A stretch of DNA of 64,000 nucleotides from Pseudomonas sp. RIT-PI-r (GTDB taxonomy: Bacteria > Pseudomonadota > Gammaproteobacteria > Pseudomonadales > Pseudomonadaceae). The DNA is taken from contig NZ_LIGE01000035.1 of the NCBI RefSeq assembly GCF_001297015.1, forward strand, positions 1-64,000, in the 5' to 3' direction. A program made the translations under genes and the position numbers. Positions 17,640 through 26,941 of this stretch are shown in pieces (the stretch's first letter is position 1; each line of letters starts with the position of its first letter). The notes under the pieces are model-generated. The model was not told the DNA's origin and made no database searches. It saw only the letters and a list, made by a program, of their open reading frames with translations.

Positions 17640-20234
17640 ATGAACACAGAATTGCGCAAAACCCTGCCCGGCAGTCCTCTGGATTATTTCGACGCTCGCG
17701 CGGCTGTCGAAGCGATCCAGCCCGGCAGTTACGACACCCTGCCGTACACCTCCCGCGTGCTGGCGGAAAACCTCGTGCGTCGCTGCGACCCGGCCACGCT
17801 CACCGACTCTCTCAAGCAACTGATCGAACGCAAACGCGACCTCGACTTCCCGTGGTTCCCGGCGCGTGTGGTCTGCCACGATATTCTCGGCCAGACCGCG
17901 CTGGTCGACCTCGCTGGCCTGCGCGACGCGATCGCCTTGCAGGGCGGTGACCCGGCGCAAGTCAACCCGGTAGTGCCGACGCAATTGATCGTCGACCATT
18001 CGCTGGCGGTGGAAGCGGGCGGTTTCGACAAGCAGGCGTTCGAGAAAAACCGCGCCATCGAAGACCGGCGCAACGAAGACCGTTTCCACTTCATCAACTG
18101 GACCAAAAAGGCCTTCAAGAACGTTGATGTGATCCCGCCGGGCAACGGCATCATGCACCAGATCAACCTGGAGAAAATGTCGCCGGTGATCCAGGTGCGT
18201 GAAGGCGTCGCGTTCCCCGACACCTGCGTCGGCACCGACAGCCACACCCCGCACGTCGATGCGTTGGGCGTGATCGCCATCGGCGTAGGCGGCCTTGAAG
18301 CCGAGAGCGTGATGCTCGGTCGCGCGTCGTGGATGCGTCTGCCGGAAAGCGTTGGCGTCGAACTGACCGGCAAGCTGCAACCGGGCATCACCGCCACCGA
18401 CATGGTGCTGGCGCTGACCGAATACCTGCGCAAACAGAAAGTCGTCGGCGCATGGCTGGAGTTCTTCGGCGAAGGTGCGGCTGCTCTGACCCTCGGCGAC
18501 CGTGCGACCATCTCCAACATGGCCCCGGAATACGGCGCCACCGCAGCGATGTTCTACATCGATCAGCAGACTATCGACTACCTGAAACTCACCGGTCGTG
18601 AAGACCAGCAAGTGCAGCTCGTCGAGCAGTACGCCAAGCTCACCGGCCTGTGGGCGGATAGTCTGAAAGGCGCGCAATACGAGCGTGGCCTGACTTTCGA
18701 TCTGTCCTCGGTGGTGCGTAACATGGCCGGCCCGAGCAACCCGCACGCTCGCGTTGCAGTGTCGGATCTGGCGGCCAAAGGCATCTCCGGGCAGTGGGAT
18801 GACGTGCCGGGGCAAATGCCTGACGGCGCGGTGATCATCGCCGCCATCACCAGTTGCACCAACACCAGCAACCCGCGCAACGTCATCGCTGCCGGCCTGC
18901 TCGCGCGCAACGCCAACAAGCTTGGCCTGACGCGCAAACCGTGGGTGAAATCCTCGCTGGCGCCGGGTTCGAAAACCGTGGCGCTGTACCTCGACGAAGC
19001 GGGGCTGACCACTGAACTGGAGCAGCTCGGTTTCGGCGTTGTCGCCTTCGCTTGCACCACCTGCAACGGCATGTCCGGCGCACTCGATCCGCTGATCCAG
19101 CAAGAGATCATCGACCGCGATCTGTATGCCACCGCCGTGCTCTCGGGCAACCGCAATTTCGACGGCCGCATCCACCCGTACGCCAAGCAAGCGTTCCTCG
19201 CGTCGCCGCCGCTGGTGGTGGCGTACGCCATCGCCGGGACCATCCGTTTCGACATCGAGAAGGATGTGTTGGGCGTGGTCGACGGCAAGGAAATCCGCCT
19301 GAAAGATATCTGGCCGAGCGATGAAGAAATCGACGCCGTGGTGAAGTCTTCGGTCAAGCCTGAGCAGTTCCGTCAGGTCTACATTCCGATGTTCGCCGTC
19401 CACGAAGACACCGGCCCGAAAGTCACGCCGCTGTACGACTGGCGCGAGATGAGCACCTACATCCGCCGTCCGCCGTACTGGGAAGGCGCACTGGCCGGCG
19501 CGCGTCCGCTGAAGGGCATGCGCCCGCTCGCGGTGCTGCCGGACAACATCACCACCGATCACCTGTCGCCCTCCAACGCGATCATGCTCGACAGCGCCGC
19601 TGGCGAATACCTGGCGAAAATGGGCCTGCCGGAAGAGGACTTCAACTCGTACGCAACGCACCGTGGCGACCACTTGACCGCACAGCGCGCGACCTTCGCC
19701 AACCCGAAACTGTTCAACGAAATGGTCGTGGAAAACGGCAAGGTCAAACAGGGTTCGCTGGCGCGTGTCGAGCCGGAAGGCAAGGTCATGCGCATGTGGG
19801 AAGCCATCGAAACCTACATGGAACGCAAGCAGCCGCTGATCATCATCGCCGGCGCCGATTACGGTCAGGGATCGTCCCGCGACTGGGCGGCGAAAGGCGT
19901 GCGTCTGGCCGGTGTCGAGGCGATCGCCGCTGAAGGTTTCGAGCGCATTCACCGCACCAACCTGGTGGGCATGGGCGTGTTGCCGCTGGAGTTCAAAGCG
20001 GGCACCGACCGTCACACCCTGGCCATCGACGGCAGCGAAACCTACGACGTGATCGGTGAGCGCAAACCGCGCGCGGATCTAACCTTGGTGATCCATCGCA
20101 AGAATGGCGAGCGCGTTGAGGTGCCGGTGACTTGCCGTCTGGATACCGCTGAAGAAGTGTCGATCTACGAGGCTGGCGGCGTGTTGCAACGCTTCGCTCA
20201 GGACTTCCTTGAAGAGTCGGCGGTTGCCGTTTAA
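17640..20234 (+). CDS. acnD: Fe/S-dependent 2-methylcitrate dehydratase
   Basis: The 864-residue aconitase-family enzyme dehydrates 2-methylcitrate to 2-methylaconitate, doing the work of PrpD with an iron-sulfur cluster. The cluster cysteines are C406 (SCTNTSNP), C472 and C475 (CTTCNG). DTCVGTDSHTPH and the C-terminal GADYGQGSSRDWAAKG are also aconitase signatures. Start ATG 17640 (MNTELRKTLPGS) is preferred to the open frame from 17577, which begins in the REP border. The next gene is prpF, its usual partner. Confidence 0.96.
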   Translation: MNTELRKTLPGSPLDYFDARAAVEAIQPGSYDTLPYTSRVLAENLVRRCDPATLTDSLKQLIERKRDLDFPWFPARVVCHDILGQTALVDLAGLRDAIALQGGDPAQVNPVVPTQLIVDHSLAVEAGGFDKQAFEKNRAIEDRRNEDRFHFINWTKKAFKNVDVIPPGNGIMHQINLEKMSPVIQVREGVAFPDTCVGTDSHTPHVDALGVIAIGVGGLEAESVMLGRASWMRLPESVGVELTGKLQPGITATDMVLALTEYLRKQKVVGAWLEFFGEGAAALTLGDRATISNMAPEYGATAAMFYIDQQTIDYLKLTGREDQQVQLVEQYAKLTGLWADSLKGAQYERGLTFDLSSVVRNMAGPSNPHARVAVSDLAAKGISGQWDDVPGQMPDGAVIIAAITSCTNTSNPRNVIAAGLLARNANKLGLTRKPWVKSSLAPGSKTVALYLDEAGLTTELEQLGFGVVAFACTTCNGMSGALDPLIQQEIIDRDLYATAVLSGNRNFDGRIHPYAKQAFLASPPLVVAYAIAGTIRFDIEKDVLGVVDGKEIRLKDIWPSDEEIDAVVKSSVKPEQFRQVYIPMFAVHEDTGPKVTPLYDWREMSTYIRRPPYWEGALAGARPLKGMRPLAVLPDNITTDHLSPSNAIMLDSAAGEYLAKMGLPEEDFNSYATHRGDHLTAQRATFANPKLFNEMVVENGKVKQGSLARVEPEGKVMRMWEAIETYMERKQPLIIIAGADYGQGSSRDWAAKGVRLAGVEAIAAEGFERIHRTNLVGMGVLPLEFKAGTDRHTLAIDGSETYDVIGERKPRADLTLVIHRKNGERVEVPVTCRLDTAEEVSIYEAGGVLQRFAQDFLEESAVAV

Positions 20235-20288
20235 ATCAACTGATGTGGGCGTGGGGTTTCAGGCCCCATGCCCTCGTTAAGGAGCATC

Positions 20289-21479
20289 ATGGCTCACGCA
20301 CCACAAATAAAGATTCCCGCCACCTACATGCGCGGTGGTACCAGCAAAGGCGTATTCTTCAGCCTCAAGGATCTGCCCGAAGCGGCGCAGGTTCCCGGTC
20401 CGGTTCGCGACGCTTTATTGCTGCGCGTCATCGGCAGCCCCGACCCGTACGACAAGCAAATCGATGGCATGGGCGGCGCCACGTCCAGCACCAGCAAAAC
20501 CGTGATCCTGTCGAAAAGCACCAAGGCTCATCACGACGTCGATTACCTGTTTGGTCAGGTCTCCATCGACAAGCCGTTCGTGGACTGGAGCGGCAACTGC
20601 GGCAACCTCTCGGCTGCGGTCGGTTCGTTCGCCATCAGCAATGGTCTCGTCGATGCCAGTCGCATTCCGCACAACGGTGTCGCGGTGGTGCGCGTGTGGC
20701 AGGCCAACATTGGCAAAACCATTATTGCCCACGTGCCGATCACCAACGGCGAAGTGCAGGAAACCGGTGATTTCGAACTCGACGGCGTGACCTTTCCGGC
20801 CGCTGAAGTGCAAGTCGAATTCATGGACCCGGCGGCGGAAGAAGAGGGCGGCGGAGGGGCGATGTTTCCTACCGGCAACCTGATCGATGAGCTGGAAGTG
20901 CCGGGCGTTGGCACGTTCAAGGCGACCATGATCAACGCCGGCATCCCGACGATTTTCGTCAACGCCGAAGACATTGGTTACACCGGGACCGAGTTGCAAA
21001 GCGCGATCAACAGCGATCCGCAAGCGCTGCAGATGTTTGAGAAGATTCGGGCTTATGGCGCGCTGCGCATGGGCCTGATCTCCAATCTGGACGAAGCGGC
21101 CAAGCGGCAGCACACGCCGAAAGTCGCGTTTGTCGCCAAGCCTGCAGATTACGTGGCGTCCAGTGGCAAAGCGGTTGGCGCCGGTGATGTGGATTTGCTG
21201 GTGCGCGCGTTGTCGATGGGCAAGTTGCACCACGCGATGATGGGCACGGCGGCGGTGGCGATCGGTACGGCGGCGGCTATTTCCGGCACGCTGGTGAACC
21301 TTGCTGCAGGTGGCGTTGAACGCAATGCTGTGCGCTTCGGACATCCGTCCGGAACGTTGCGCGTTGGCGCTGAAGCCAGTCTGGAAAACGGTGAGTGGGT
21401 GGTGAAGAAAGCCATCATGAGCCGCAGTGCGCGCGTGCTGATGGAAGGTTACGTGCGCATTCCCGGAGATTCGTTCTGA
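20289..21479 (+). CDS. prpF: 2-methylaconitate cis-trans isomerase
   Basis: The 396-residue protein belongs to the PrpF/diaminopimelate-epimerase-like fold. It isomerises the AcnD product so that aconitase can form 2-methylisocitrate. Family marks are the opening IPATYMRGGTSKGVFF, GGATSSTSKTVI, WSGNCGNLSAAVG and FGHPSGTLRVGA. The first cysteine position of epimerases is Ser/Thr here, as is normal in PrpF. TAAGGAG lies 4 bases before ATG 20289. It follows acnD by 54 bp. Confidence 0.95.
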   Translation: MAHAPQIKIPATYMRGGTSKGVFFSLKDLPEAAQVPGPVRDALLLRVIGSPDPYDKQIDGMGGATSSTSKTVILSKSTKAHHDVDYLFGQVSIDKPFVDWSGNCGNLSAAVGSFAISNGLVDASRIPHNGVAVVRVWQANIGKTIIAHVPITNGEVQETGDFELDGVTFPAAEVQVEFMDPAAEEEGGGGAMFPTGNLIDELEVPGVGTFKATMINAGIPTIFVNAEDIGYTGTELQSAINSDPQALQMFEKIRAYGALRMGLISNLDEAAKRQHTPKVAFVAKPADYVASSGKAVGAGDVDLLVRALSMGKLHHAMMGTAAVAIGTAAAISGTLVNLAAGGVERNAVRFGHPSGTLRVGAEASLENGEWVVKKAIMSRSARVLMEGYVRIPGDSF

Positions 21480-21487
21480 TCCAAGAG

Positions 21488-21853
21488 CTTTACCCTCACC
21501 CCAGCCCTCTCCCGGAGGGAGAGGGAGCCGACCGAGGTGTCTTGGGTTGTACATCGACCTGAAAGATCGAGTCGATTATGGATTTTAAGGGCCGACCGAG
21601 GTTTCTGGGTTGTACATCGACCTGAAAGATCGAGTCGATTATGGATTTTAAGGGCCGACCGAGGTTTCTGGGGTTGTACATCGACCTGAAAGATTGAGGC
21701 GATTATGGATTTTGAGCGCCGACCGAGGTGTATGGGATGTTCATCGATCTAATCGATTATGGATTCAATGTAGATCGCTCACGTCGGCGGACCTCTACAG
21801 CATCCCCCAATCGGTTCCCTCTCCCTTGGGAGAGGGCTAGGGTGAGGGGCTCT
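21488..21853. repeat. family E element with an expanded core
   Basis: Borders CCCTCACCCCAGCCCTCTCC (left) and GGGAGAGGGCTAGGGTGAGG (right) enclose four tandem core units (see next entry). It fills most of the 485-bp gap between prpF and prpD. No gene is supported. Confidence 0.85.
21527..21780. repeat. tandem repeat, four units of 63-64 bp
   Basis: Units start at 21527, 21591, 21654 and 21718 with GCCGACCGAGGT and contain ATCGACCTGAAAGATCGAG then CGATTATGGATT. The first two are nearly identical, the third has a few changes and the fourth is degenerate. One inverted copy of the same unit occurs at 45470-45535. Confidence 0.9.
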
Positions 21854-21964
21854 CCCACTGAAAAAACACAAAAAGAGCAGGCCCCCCCAGACCTGCAATC
21901 AAGCAAACCAGCCAAGCCCTGAGGAAGACCGCCCCACTCATCATTTCCGCACAGGAGAACCGCA

Positions 21965-23449
21965 ATGAGCGCCAACGTCGACCTGAACAACCGCCCCGAC
22001 TACGACCGTGTCCTGCAGGACATCGCCGACTATGTCCTCACCTTCAAAACCGAATCTGCCGAAGCCCTCGACACCGCCCGCAACTGCCTGATGGACACGC
22101 TGGGCTGTGGCCTGCTGGCATTGCGTTTCCCTGAATGCACCAAGCACCTTGGCCCGATGGTCGAAGGCACCGTCGTGCCGTTTGGCGCACGAGTCCCCGG
22201 CACGTCTTTTCGCCTCGACCCGGTCAAAGCCGCGTGGGACATCGGCTGCATCGTCCGCTGGCTCGACTACAACGACACCTGGCTCGCCGCCGAGTGGGGG
22301 CATCCCTCAGACAACCTCGGCGGCATTCTCGCGGTTGCGGATCACTTGTCGCAGAAGCGCGTGGCCAACGCTGAAGCACCGCTGACCATTCGCGATGTGC
22401 TGGAAGCAATGATCATGGCCCACGAGATTCAAGGCGTGATTGCCTTGGAAAACTCCTTCAATCGTGTAGGACTCGATCACGTCATTCTGGTGAAAGTCGC
22501 CTCAACCGCCGTCACCGCCAAACTGATGGGCGCCAATCGCGAGCAACTGTTGTCGGCGTTGTCCCACGCGTTTGCCGATGGTCAGGCGCTGCGCACTTAC
22601 CGTCATGCCCCCAACGCTGGTTCGCGAAAATCCTGGGCGGCGGGAGATGCGTCGAGTCGCGGTGTACGTCTGGCTGACATTGCCATGCGCGGCGAGATGG
22701 GCATTCCCGGGGTGCTGACTGCGAAACAGTGGGGTTTTTATGACGTGTTGTTCAGCCATACCAACAGCGATCTGGCGTTGAAACCGGAAGATAAACGCGC
22801 CTTCAGTTTCTCGCGCGCGTTCGGCAGTTACGTGATGGAAAACGTCCTGTTCAAGATCAGCTTCCCCGCCGAATTCCACGCGCAAACGGCTTGCGAAGCG
22901 GCGGTGACCCTGCATCCGCAAGTGCGCAACCGTCTGCATGAAATCGACCGCATCGTTATCACCACTCATGAATCGGCGATTCGCATCATTTCCAAGGTCG
23001 GGCCGCTGGCCAATGCCGCCGACCGCGACCACTGCATCCAGTACATGACCGCCGTGCCACTGGCCTTCGGCAATTTGGTCGCCGAGCAATACGAAGACGA
23101 TTTCCACCGGGCGCATCCGATCATCGATGTGTTGCGCGAGAAAATGGTCATCGTTGAAGAACCGCGTTTCACCCGCGAATACCTCGAAGCCGACAAACGC
23201 TCGATTGCCAACGCCGTACAGGTGTTTTTCAAGGATGGCAGCAGCACAGACAACGTCGTGGTGGAATACCCGATCGGTCATCGCCGGCGCCGTGTCGAGG
23301 GCATTCCTTTGCTGGAGGACAAGTTCAAGGCCAATCTGGCCACACGGTTCACCGGCCAGCGTAGCGGCGAAATCTTTTCGTTGTGCAAGGATCAGGCGCT
23401 TCTGGAGTCCACCCCGGTAAACCGTTTCGTCGACCTACTTGTGATCTGA
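21965..23449 (+). CDS. prpD: 2-methylcitrate dehydratase
   Basis: The 494-residue MmgE/PrpD-family enzyme dehydrates 2-methylcitrate without an Fe/S cluster. Family signatures are the LMDTLGCGLLAL region, WLDYNDTWLAAEWGHPSDNLG, HAFADGQALRTYRHAPNAGSRKSWAAGDA and the C-terminal FSLCKDQALLE. AGGAG lies 7 bases before ATG 21965. The operon thus encodes both routes, PrpD and AcnD/PrpF, as is common in Pseudomonas. The long repeat-filled gap before it may lower or separate its expression. Confidence 0.95.
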   Translation: MSANVDLNNRPDYDRVLQDIADYVLTFKTESAEALDTARNCLMDTLGCGLLALRFPECTKHLGPMVEGTVVPFGARVPGTSFRLDPVKAAWDIGCIVRWLDYNDTWLAAEWGHPSDNLGGILAVADHLSQKRVANAEAPLTIRDVLEAMIMAHEIQGVIALENSFNRVGLDHVILVKVASTAVTAKLMGANREQLLSALSHAFADGQALRTYRHAPNAGSRKSWAAGDASSRGVRLADIAMRGEMGIPGVLTAKQWGFYDVLFSHTNSDLALKPEDKRAFSFSRAFGSYVMENVLFKISFPAEFHAQTACEAAVTLHPQVRNRLHEIDRIVITTHESAIRIISKVGPLANAADRDHCIQYMTAVPLAFGNLVAEQYEDDFHRAHPIIDVLREKMVIVEEPRFTREYLEADKRSIANAVQVFFKDGSSTDNVVVEYPIGHRRRRVEGIPLLEDKFKANLATRFTGQRSGEIFSLCKDQALLESTPVNRFVDLLVI

Positions 23450-23458
23450 CGAAAAACC

Positions 23459-23541
23459 TGTAGGAGCTGCCGCAGGCTGCGATCTTTTGACTTTGATTGT
23501 AAAAAACAAGATCAAAAGATCGCAGCCTTCGGCAGTTCCTA
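23459..23541. repeat. REP doublet, family C
   Basis: Inverted copies of TAGGAGCTGCCGCAGGCTGC with GATCTTTT. The right end supplies the stop codon of the convergent DMT gene at 23539. Confidence 0.9.
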
Positions 23542-24477
23542 CACGGGCCGCGTACGCCATTTTTCGATGGGCAATTTGGTGATGGCAAACCCGCTCAACA
23601 GGATCGCCGAATAGATCATCAGCTCCCGGGACAGGGTTTGCCCTTCGTACCAGGCGCCGATGATCACGGCGAACACCGGAAAAATGATGAACACGAACGA
23701 CAGAATGATCGGGCTCAGGCGTTTGAGCAGCAAAAAGTAAACGATGAATCCACCGACCGACGCCACCAGCCCGAGATAGAGCAGGGCACCCCATGAGCGC
23801 GTCGTGATGTCCTGAAAAACCGGCGCCTCAACGCTCAAGCCGACAATAAATAACATCGCCCCGGCGATGCCGATGGGCAGCGTGTTGTAGGTGATCACGC
23901 TGATCGCACTGCCGTGTTTTTTCGTCACCACGTAGCACAGCGCATGCATCACGGCGGCACAGAGAATCGCCAGCACTCCCAGCCATTCGGCCTGATCCAG
24001 ATGCAAACCCTGGCTGCGAATAATCATGAACAGGCTGCCGAAACCAATCGCGATGCCGAGCATTTGCGACGGGTAGATTTTCTCGCGCAGAAACAGCGCG
24101 GAAAACAACAGGATAAACACCGGCATGCAACTGAACAGCAGCGCTGTCAGGCCGGACGAGACGTGCATTTCGCCGTAGTTGAGCAGGTAGTAAGGCAGGC
24201 TGAAATACGACAGCGTGACGAACACGAAGAACCAGCGACTTTGCCGGGGAAACAACAGCGGTTCCTTGCGCAACAACGCGAAGCTGAGGAACAGCGGAAA
24301 CGCGATCAGAAAGCGCAGTCCCGCGGCGGTCAGCGGCGGCACGCTTTCCACGGCAATCTTGATCCCCAACCATGTGGTGCCCCAACTCAGGCAGACAATC
24401 AGAAACAAGGTGCTGGTGAGCAGTCCGGCGAGCCAGGGTTTGCTGATGTTCATCGGTGTGCTGACGGCAGTCGACAT
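23539..24477 (-). CDS. EamA/DMT-family exporter
   Basis: The 312-residue protein has ten hydrophobic helices and two EamA repeats (TTWLGIKIAVESVPPLTAAG in the first; NTLPIGIAGAMLFIVGL to the end in the second). Such proteins export amino acids or other metabolites. Start ATG 24477 has CGGAG 9 bases upstream; ATG at 24453 is a possible alternative. It diverges from a MocR-type regulator only 91 bp away, which suggests that regulator controls it. Its stop codon TAG lies within a REP copy. The substrate is unknown. Confidence 0.88.
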   Translation of the reverse strand: MSTAVSTPMNISKPWLAGLLTSTLFLIVCLSWGTTWLGIKIAVESVPPLTAAGLRFLIAFPLFLSFALLRKEPLLFPRQSRWFFVFVTLSYFSLPYYLLNYGEMHVSSGLTALLFSCMPVFILLFSALFLREKIYPSQMLGIAIGFGSLFMIIRSQGLHLDQAEWLGVLAILCAAVMHALCYVVTKKHGSAISVITYNTLPIGIAGAMLFIVGLSVEAPVFQDITTRSWGALLYLGLVASVGGFIVYFLLLKRLSPIILSFVFIIFPVFAVIIGAWYEGQTLSRELMIYSAILLSGFAITKLPIEKWRTRPV

Positions 24478-24568
24478 GTGGGCGTACTCCGAACGGTGGA
24501 ATTGACCTGATCGCGGAAACGGTCTATTTCTGATTGAACCTGTTTTCAACACGCTATTCGGGGTGACA

Positions 24569-25978
24569 ATGACTGTCAAAGTAAGTATTGCCATGGTGTC
24601 AATCCTCCGTGACGGACTAAGCAATGGCGTCGGCGTGAAGTACAAACGCCTCGCCGAAGGTGTCGCTCAGGCCATCGATGAGGGTGTTATCGAGGCCGGT
24701 TGCAAGTTGCCACCGCATCGGTTGTTGGCCGACAGCCTCGGCGTGACCATCGGTACGATCAGCCGTGCCTACGGTGAGCTGGAACGTGTGGGATTGGTCG
24801 TCGCCCGTGTAGGCGATGGCACTTACGTGCGTCAGCGCGGGATGGATCGGCCGCAGGACAAAGGCTTTCGCAATGTCAGCGATGAGCCATCCACCTGCCT
24901 GGACATGAGTCGAAATCAACCGATGCCCGGACAGGAAGCCGAACTCATGCGTCAAAGTCTGTTGGATCTGGCCAACGAGCCAGGCGTCCTGCGGCAATTG
25001 AGCGGGTACACCGCTGAAGCCGGGATGGCACGGCATCGCGTGGCGGGAGCGGTGTGGCTCAGCCATGGCGAATTCGTGCCGCACGCCGATCAGGTGCTGT
25101 GCGTCAACGGTGGTCAACATGGTTTGCTGTGCGCGTTGATGGGACTGCTCAAGGCCGGCGACACGCTGGTCACCGAGCATTTGTCCTACCCGGGATTGAT
25201 CAGTGTCGCCCGTCAGTTGGGCATAAGACTGCTTGGCGCGGCGATGGATGACGAAGGACTTTTGCCTTCGGCGCTGGAGGATGTCTGCCGTCAGCATCGT
25301 GTTTCGGCGCTGTATTGCACACCGACAATCCAGAATCCTACGGCGGCGGTGATGTCCGTCCCACGGCGCGAGGCGATTGCCGAAGTCTGTCGCCAACACA
25401 ATCTGCTGATCATCGAAGACGAAGCGCATGCCGTGCTGGATCGCCAGCGGCCGTTGCCGCTGAGTTATTTCGCCCCGGAGCGTTCAGTGTTGATCGGCAG
25501 TTTGAGCAAGGCTGTTTCGGCGGGATTGCGCGTCGGTTACCTGCATGCGCCGCAGGCGTTGGTCGGGCGTTTGAGTGCAGCCGTTCGTGCGACGTGCTGG
25601 ATGGCCAATCCGTTATCGATGGAGGTCGCCAGTCTGTGGATTGAAAGCGGTATGGCCGAGCGTTTGCTGGACGAGCAGATCAGCGAGATCGCTCGGCGCA
25701 AGGCCTTGGTGGCGCCTGTTCTGCAGGGCTTGGACTACAAGACTCACCCCTACAGTCCGCATTTCTGGGTGCAAGTGCCTGAGCTGTGGCGGGCGTCGCA
25801 GATTGCGGCGGAGTTGAAGGAGAACAATTATCTGGTCGCTACCGCTGAGGCGTTTGCGGTGGGGCATGCAGTGGTGCCGCAGTTCATTCGGGTGAGTGTG
25901 TGTAATTCGGTGGGGGATGATCGGTTGTTGCTTGCAGGTTTTGAAGCTTTAAGTCAGGCACTGACAGAGACAGTGTGA
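24569..25978 (+). CDS. MocR-type regulator (GntR winged helix plus aminotransferase domain)
   Basis: The 469-residue protein has a GntR DNA-binding domain at about residues 20-90 (KYKRLAEGVAQAIDEGVI, LPPHRLLADSLGVTIGTIS) and a type I aminotransferase fold from about 115. The PLP lysine is K314 in SLSKAVSAGLRVGY. DEAHAVL and the YLHAP segment also fit. MocR proteins sense an amino compound through PLP. It probably controls the divergent DMT exporter gene. ATG at 24569 is preferred over GTG at 24563 because GGGG lies just upstream. The ligand is unknown. Confidence 0.9.
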   Translation: MTVKVSIAMVSILRDGLSNGVGVKYKRLAEGVAQAIDEGVIEAGCKLPPHRLLADSLGVTIGTISRAYGELERVGLVVARVGDGTYVRQRGMDRPQDKGFRNVSDEPSTCLDMSRNQPMPGQEAELMRQSLLDLANEPGVLRQLSGYTAEAGMARHRVAGAVWLSHGEFVPHADQVLCVNGGQHGLLCALMGLLKAGDTLVTEHLSYPGLISVARQLGIRLLGAAMDDEGLLPSALEDVCRQHRVSALYCTPTIQNPTAAVMSVPRREAIAEVCRQHNLLIIEDEAHAVLDRQRPLPLSYFAPERSVLIGSLSKAVSAGLRVGYLHAPQALVGRLSAAVRATCWMANPLSMEVASLWIESGMAERLLDEQISEIARRKALVAPVLQGLDYKTHPYSPHFWVQVPELWRASQIAAELKENNYLVATAEAFAVGHAVVPQFIRVSVCNSVGDDRLLLAGFEALSQALTETV

Positions 25979-25983
25979 TCGTT

Positions 25984-26080
25984 CATCGCGAGCAGGCTCA
26001 CTCCTACAATGAATCTCTGTCGTCCACATGATCTGTGCCCGCTGAAGATCAACTGTAGGAGTGAGCCTGCTCGCGATAGC
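25984..26080. repeat. REP doublet, family A
   Basis: Two inverted copies of GTAGGAGTGAGCCTGCTCGC between the MocR gene and ppsR (convergent). Confidence 0.9.
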
Positions 26081-26101
26081 GGTCGCACAGACACCGCAAA
26101 T

Positions 26102-26920
26102 CTATTTGAAGCGCCGCTCGACACCTTTCTCCACCAGAATCTTCGCCGAAATCTCTTCCACCGAAAAATGCGTGGAGTTGATGTTGGGAATATTTTCGCG
26201 GCGGAACAGATTCTCTACTTCACGCACTTCGAATTCGCACTGGGCGTAACTCGAATAACGGCTGTTTGGCTTGCGTTCGTTGCGGATCGCGGTGAGGCGA
26301 TCGGGATCGATGGTCAGGCCGAACAGCTTGTGCTGATGGGCGCGCAGGGCGTTCGGCAGGGTCAGGCGTTCCATGTCGTCTTCGGTCAGCGGATAGTTCG
26401 CCGCGCGGATGCCGAACTGCATCGCCATGTACAGACACGTCGGGGTTTTGCCGCATCGCGACACGCCCACTAGTATCAGGTCGGCTTTGTCGTAATAGTG
26501 GGTGCGCGCCCCGTCGTCGTTGTCGAGGGCAAAGTTGACCGCCTCGATGCGCTCCATGTAATTGGAGTTGTGCCCGATCGAATGGGACTTGCCGACGGTG
26601 TAGGAAGAATGCTCGGTCAGTTCCTGCTCCAGCGGGGCGAGGAAGGTCGAGAAAATGTCGATCATGAAACCATTGGACGTTGCGAGAATCTCACGGATGT
26701 CCTGATTGACGATGGTATCGAAGATGATTGGGCGAAAGCCGTCGGTTTCGGCGGCTTTGTTGATTTGTTGTACCATGGCCCGCGCTTTTTCAACGCTGTC
26801 GATGTACGGTCGCGTGAATTTGCTGAAGGTAATGTTTTCGAACTGCGCCAGAAGGCTTTGACCCAGGGTTTCGGCGGTAATGCCGGTGCCATCGGAGATG
26901 AAGAAAGCAGATCGTTTCAT
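26102..26920 (-). CDS. ppsR: PEP synthetase regulatory protein (bifunctional kinase/pyrophosphorylase)
   Basis: The 272-residue DUF299 protein phosphorylates (with ADP) and dephosphorylates a threonine next to the catalytic histidine of PEP synthase, switching it off and on. The P-loop-like motif GVSRCGKTPT is at residues 152-161 and the opening FFISDGTGITAETLG is diagnostic. Start ATG 26920 fits this opening. It lies divergent from its target gene ppsA. Confidence 0.95.
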   Translation of the reverse strand: MKRSAFFISDGTGITAETLGQSLLAQFENITFSKFTRPYIDSVEKARAMVQQINKAAETDGFRPIIFDTIVNQDIREILATSNGFMIDIFSTFLAPLEQELTEHSSYTVGKSHSIGHNSNYMERIEAVNFALDNDDGARTHYYDKADLILVGVSRCGKTPTCLYMAMQFGIRAANYPLTEDDMERLTLPNALRAHQHKLFGLTIDPDRLTAIRNERKPNSRYSSYAQCEFEVREVENLFRRENIPNINSTHFSVEEISAKILVEKGVERRFK

Positions 26921-26941
26921 TTGCACCTTGGGCCTTAAGTG

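Noticed and set aside
17469..20015. Long minus-strand open frame (848 codons) opposite acnD
   Set aside because: It is the antisense of a clear aconitase-family gene in GC-rich DNA; its translation is low-complexity His/Arg/Val-rich with no domain.
21527..21780. Possible CRISPR array
   Set aside because: The four units follow each other directly with no unique spacers and diverge steadily; this is a tandem repeat in a family E element.
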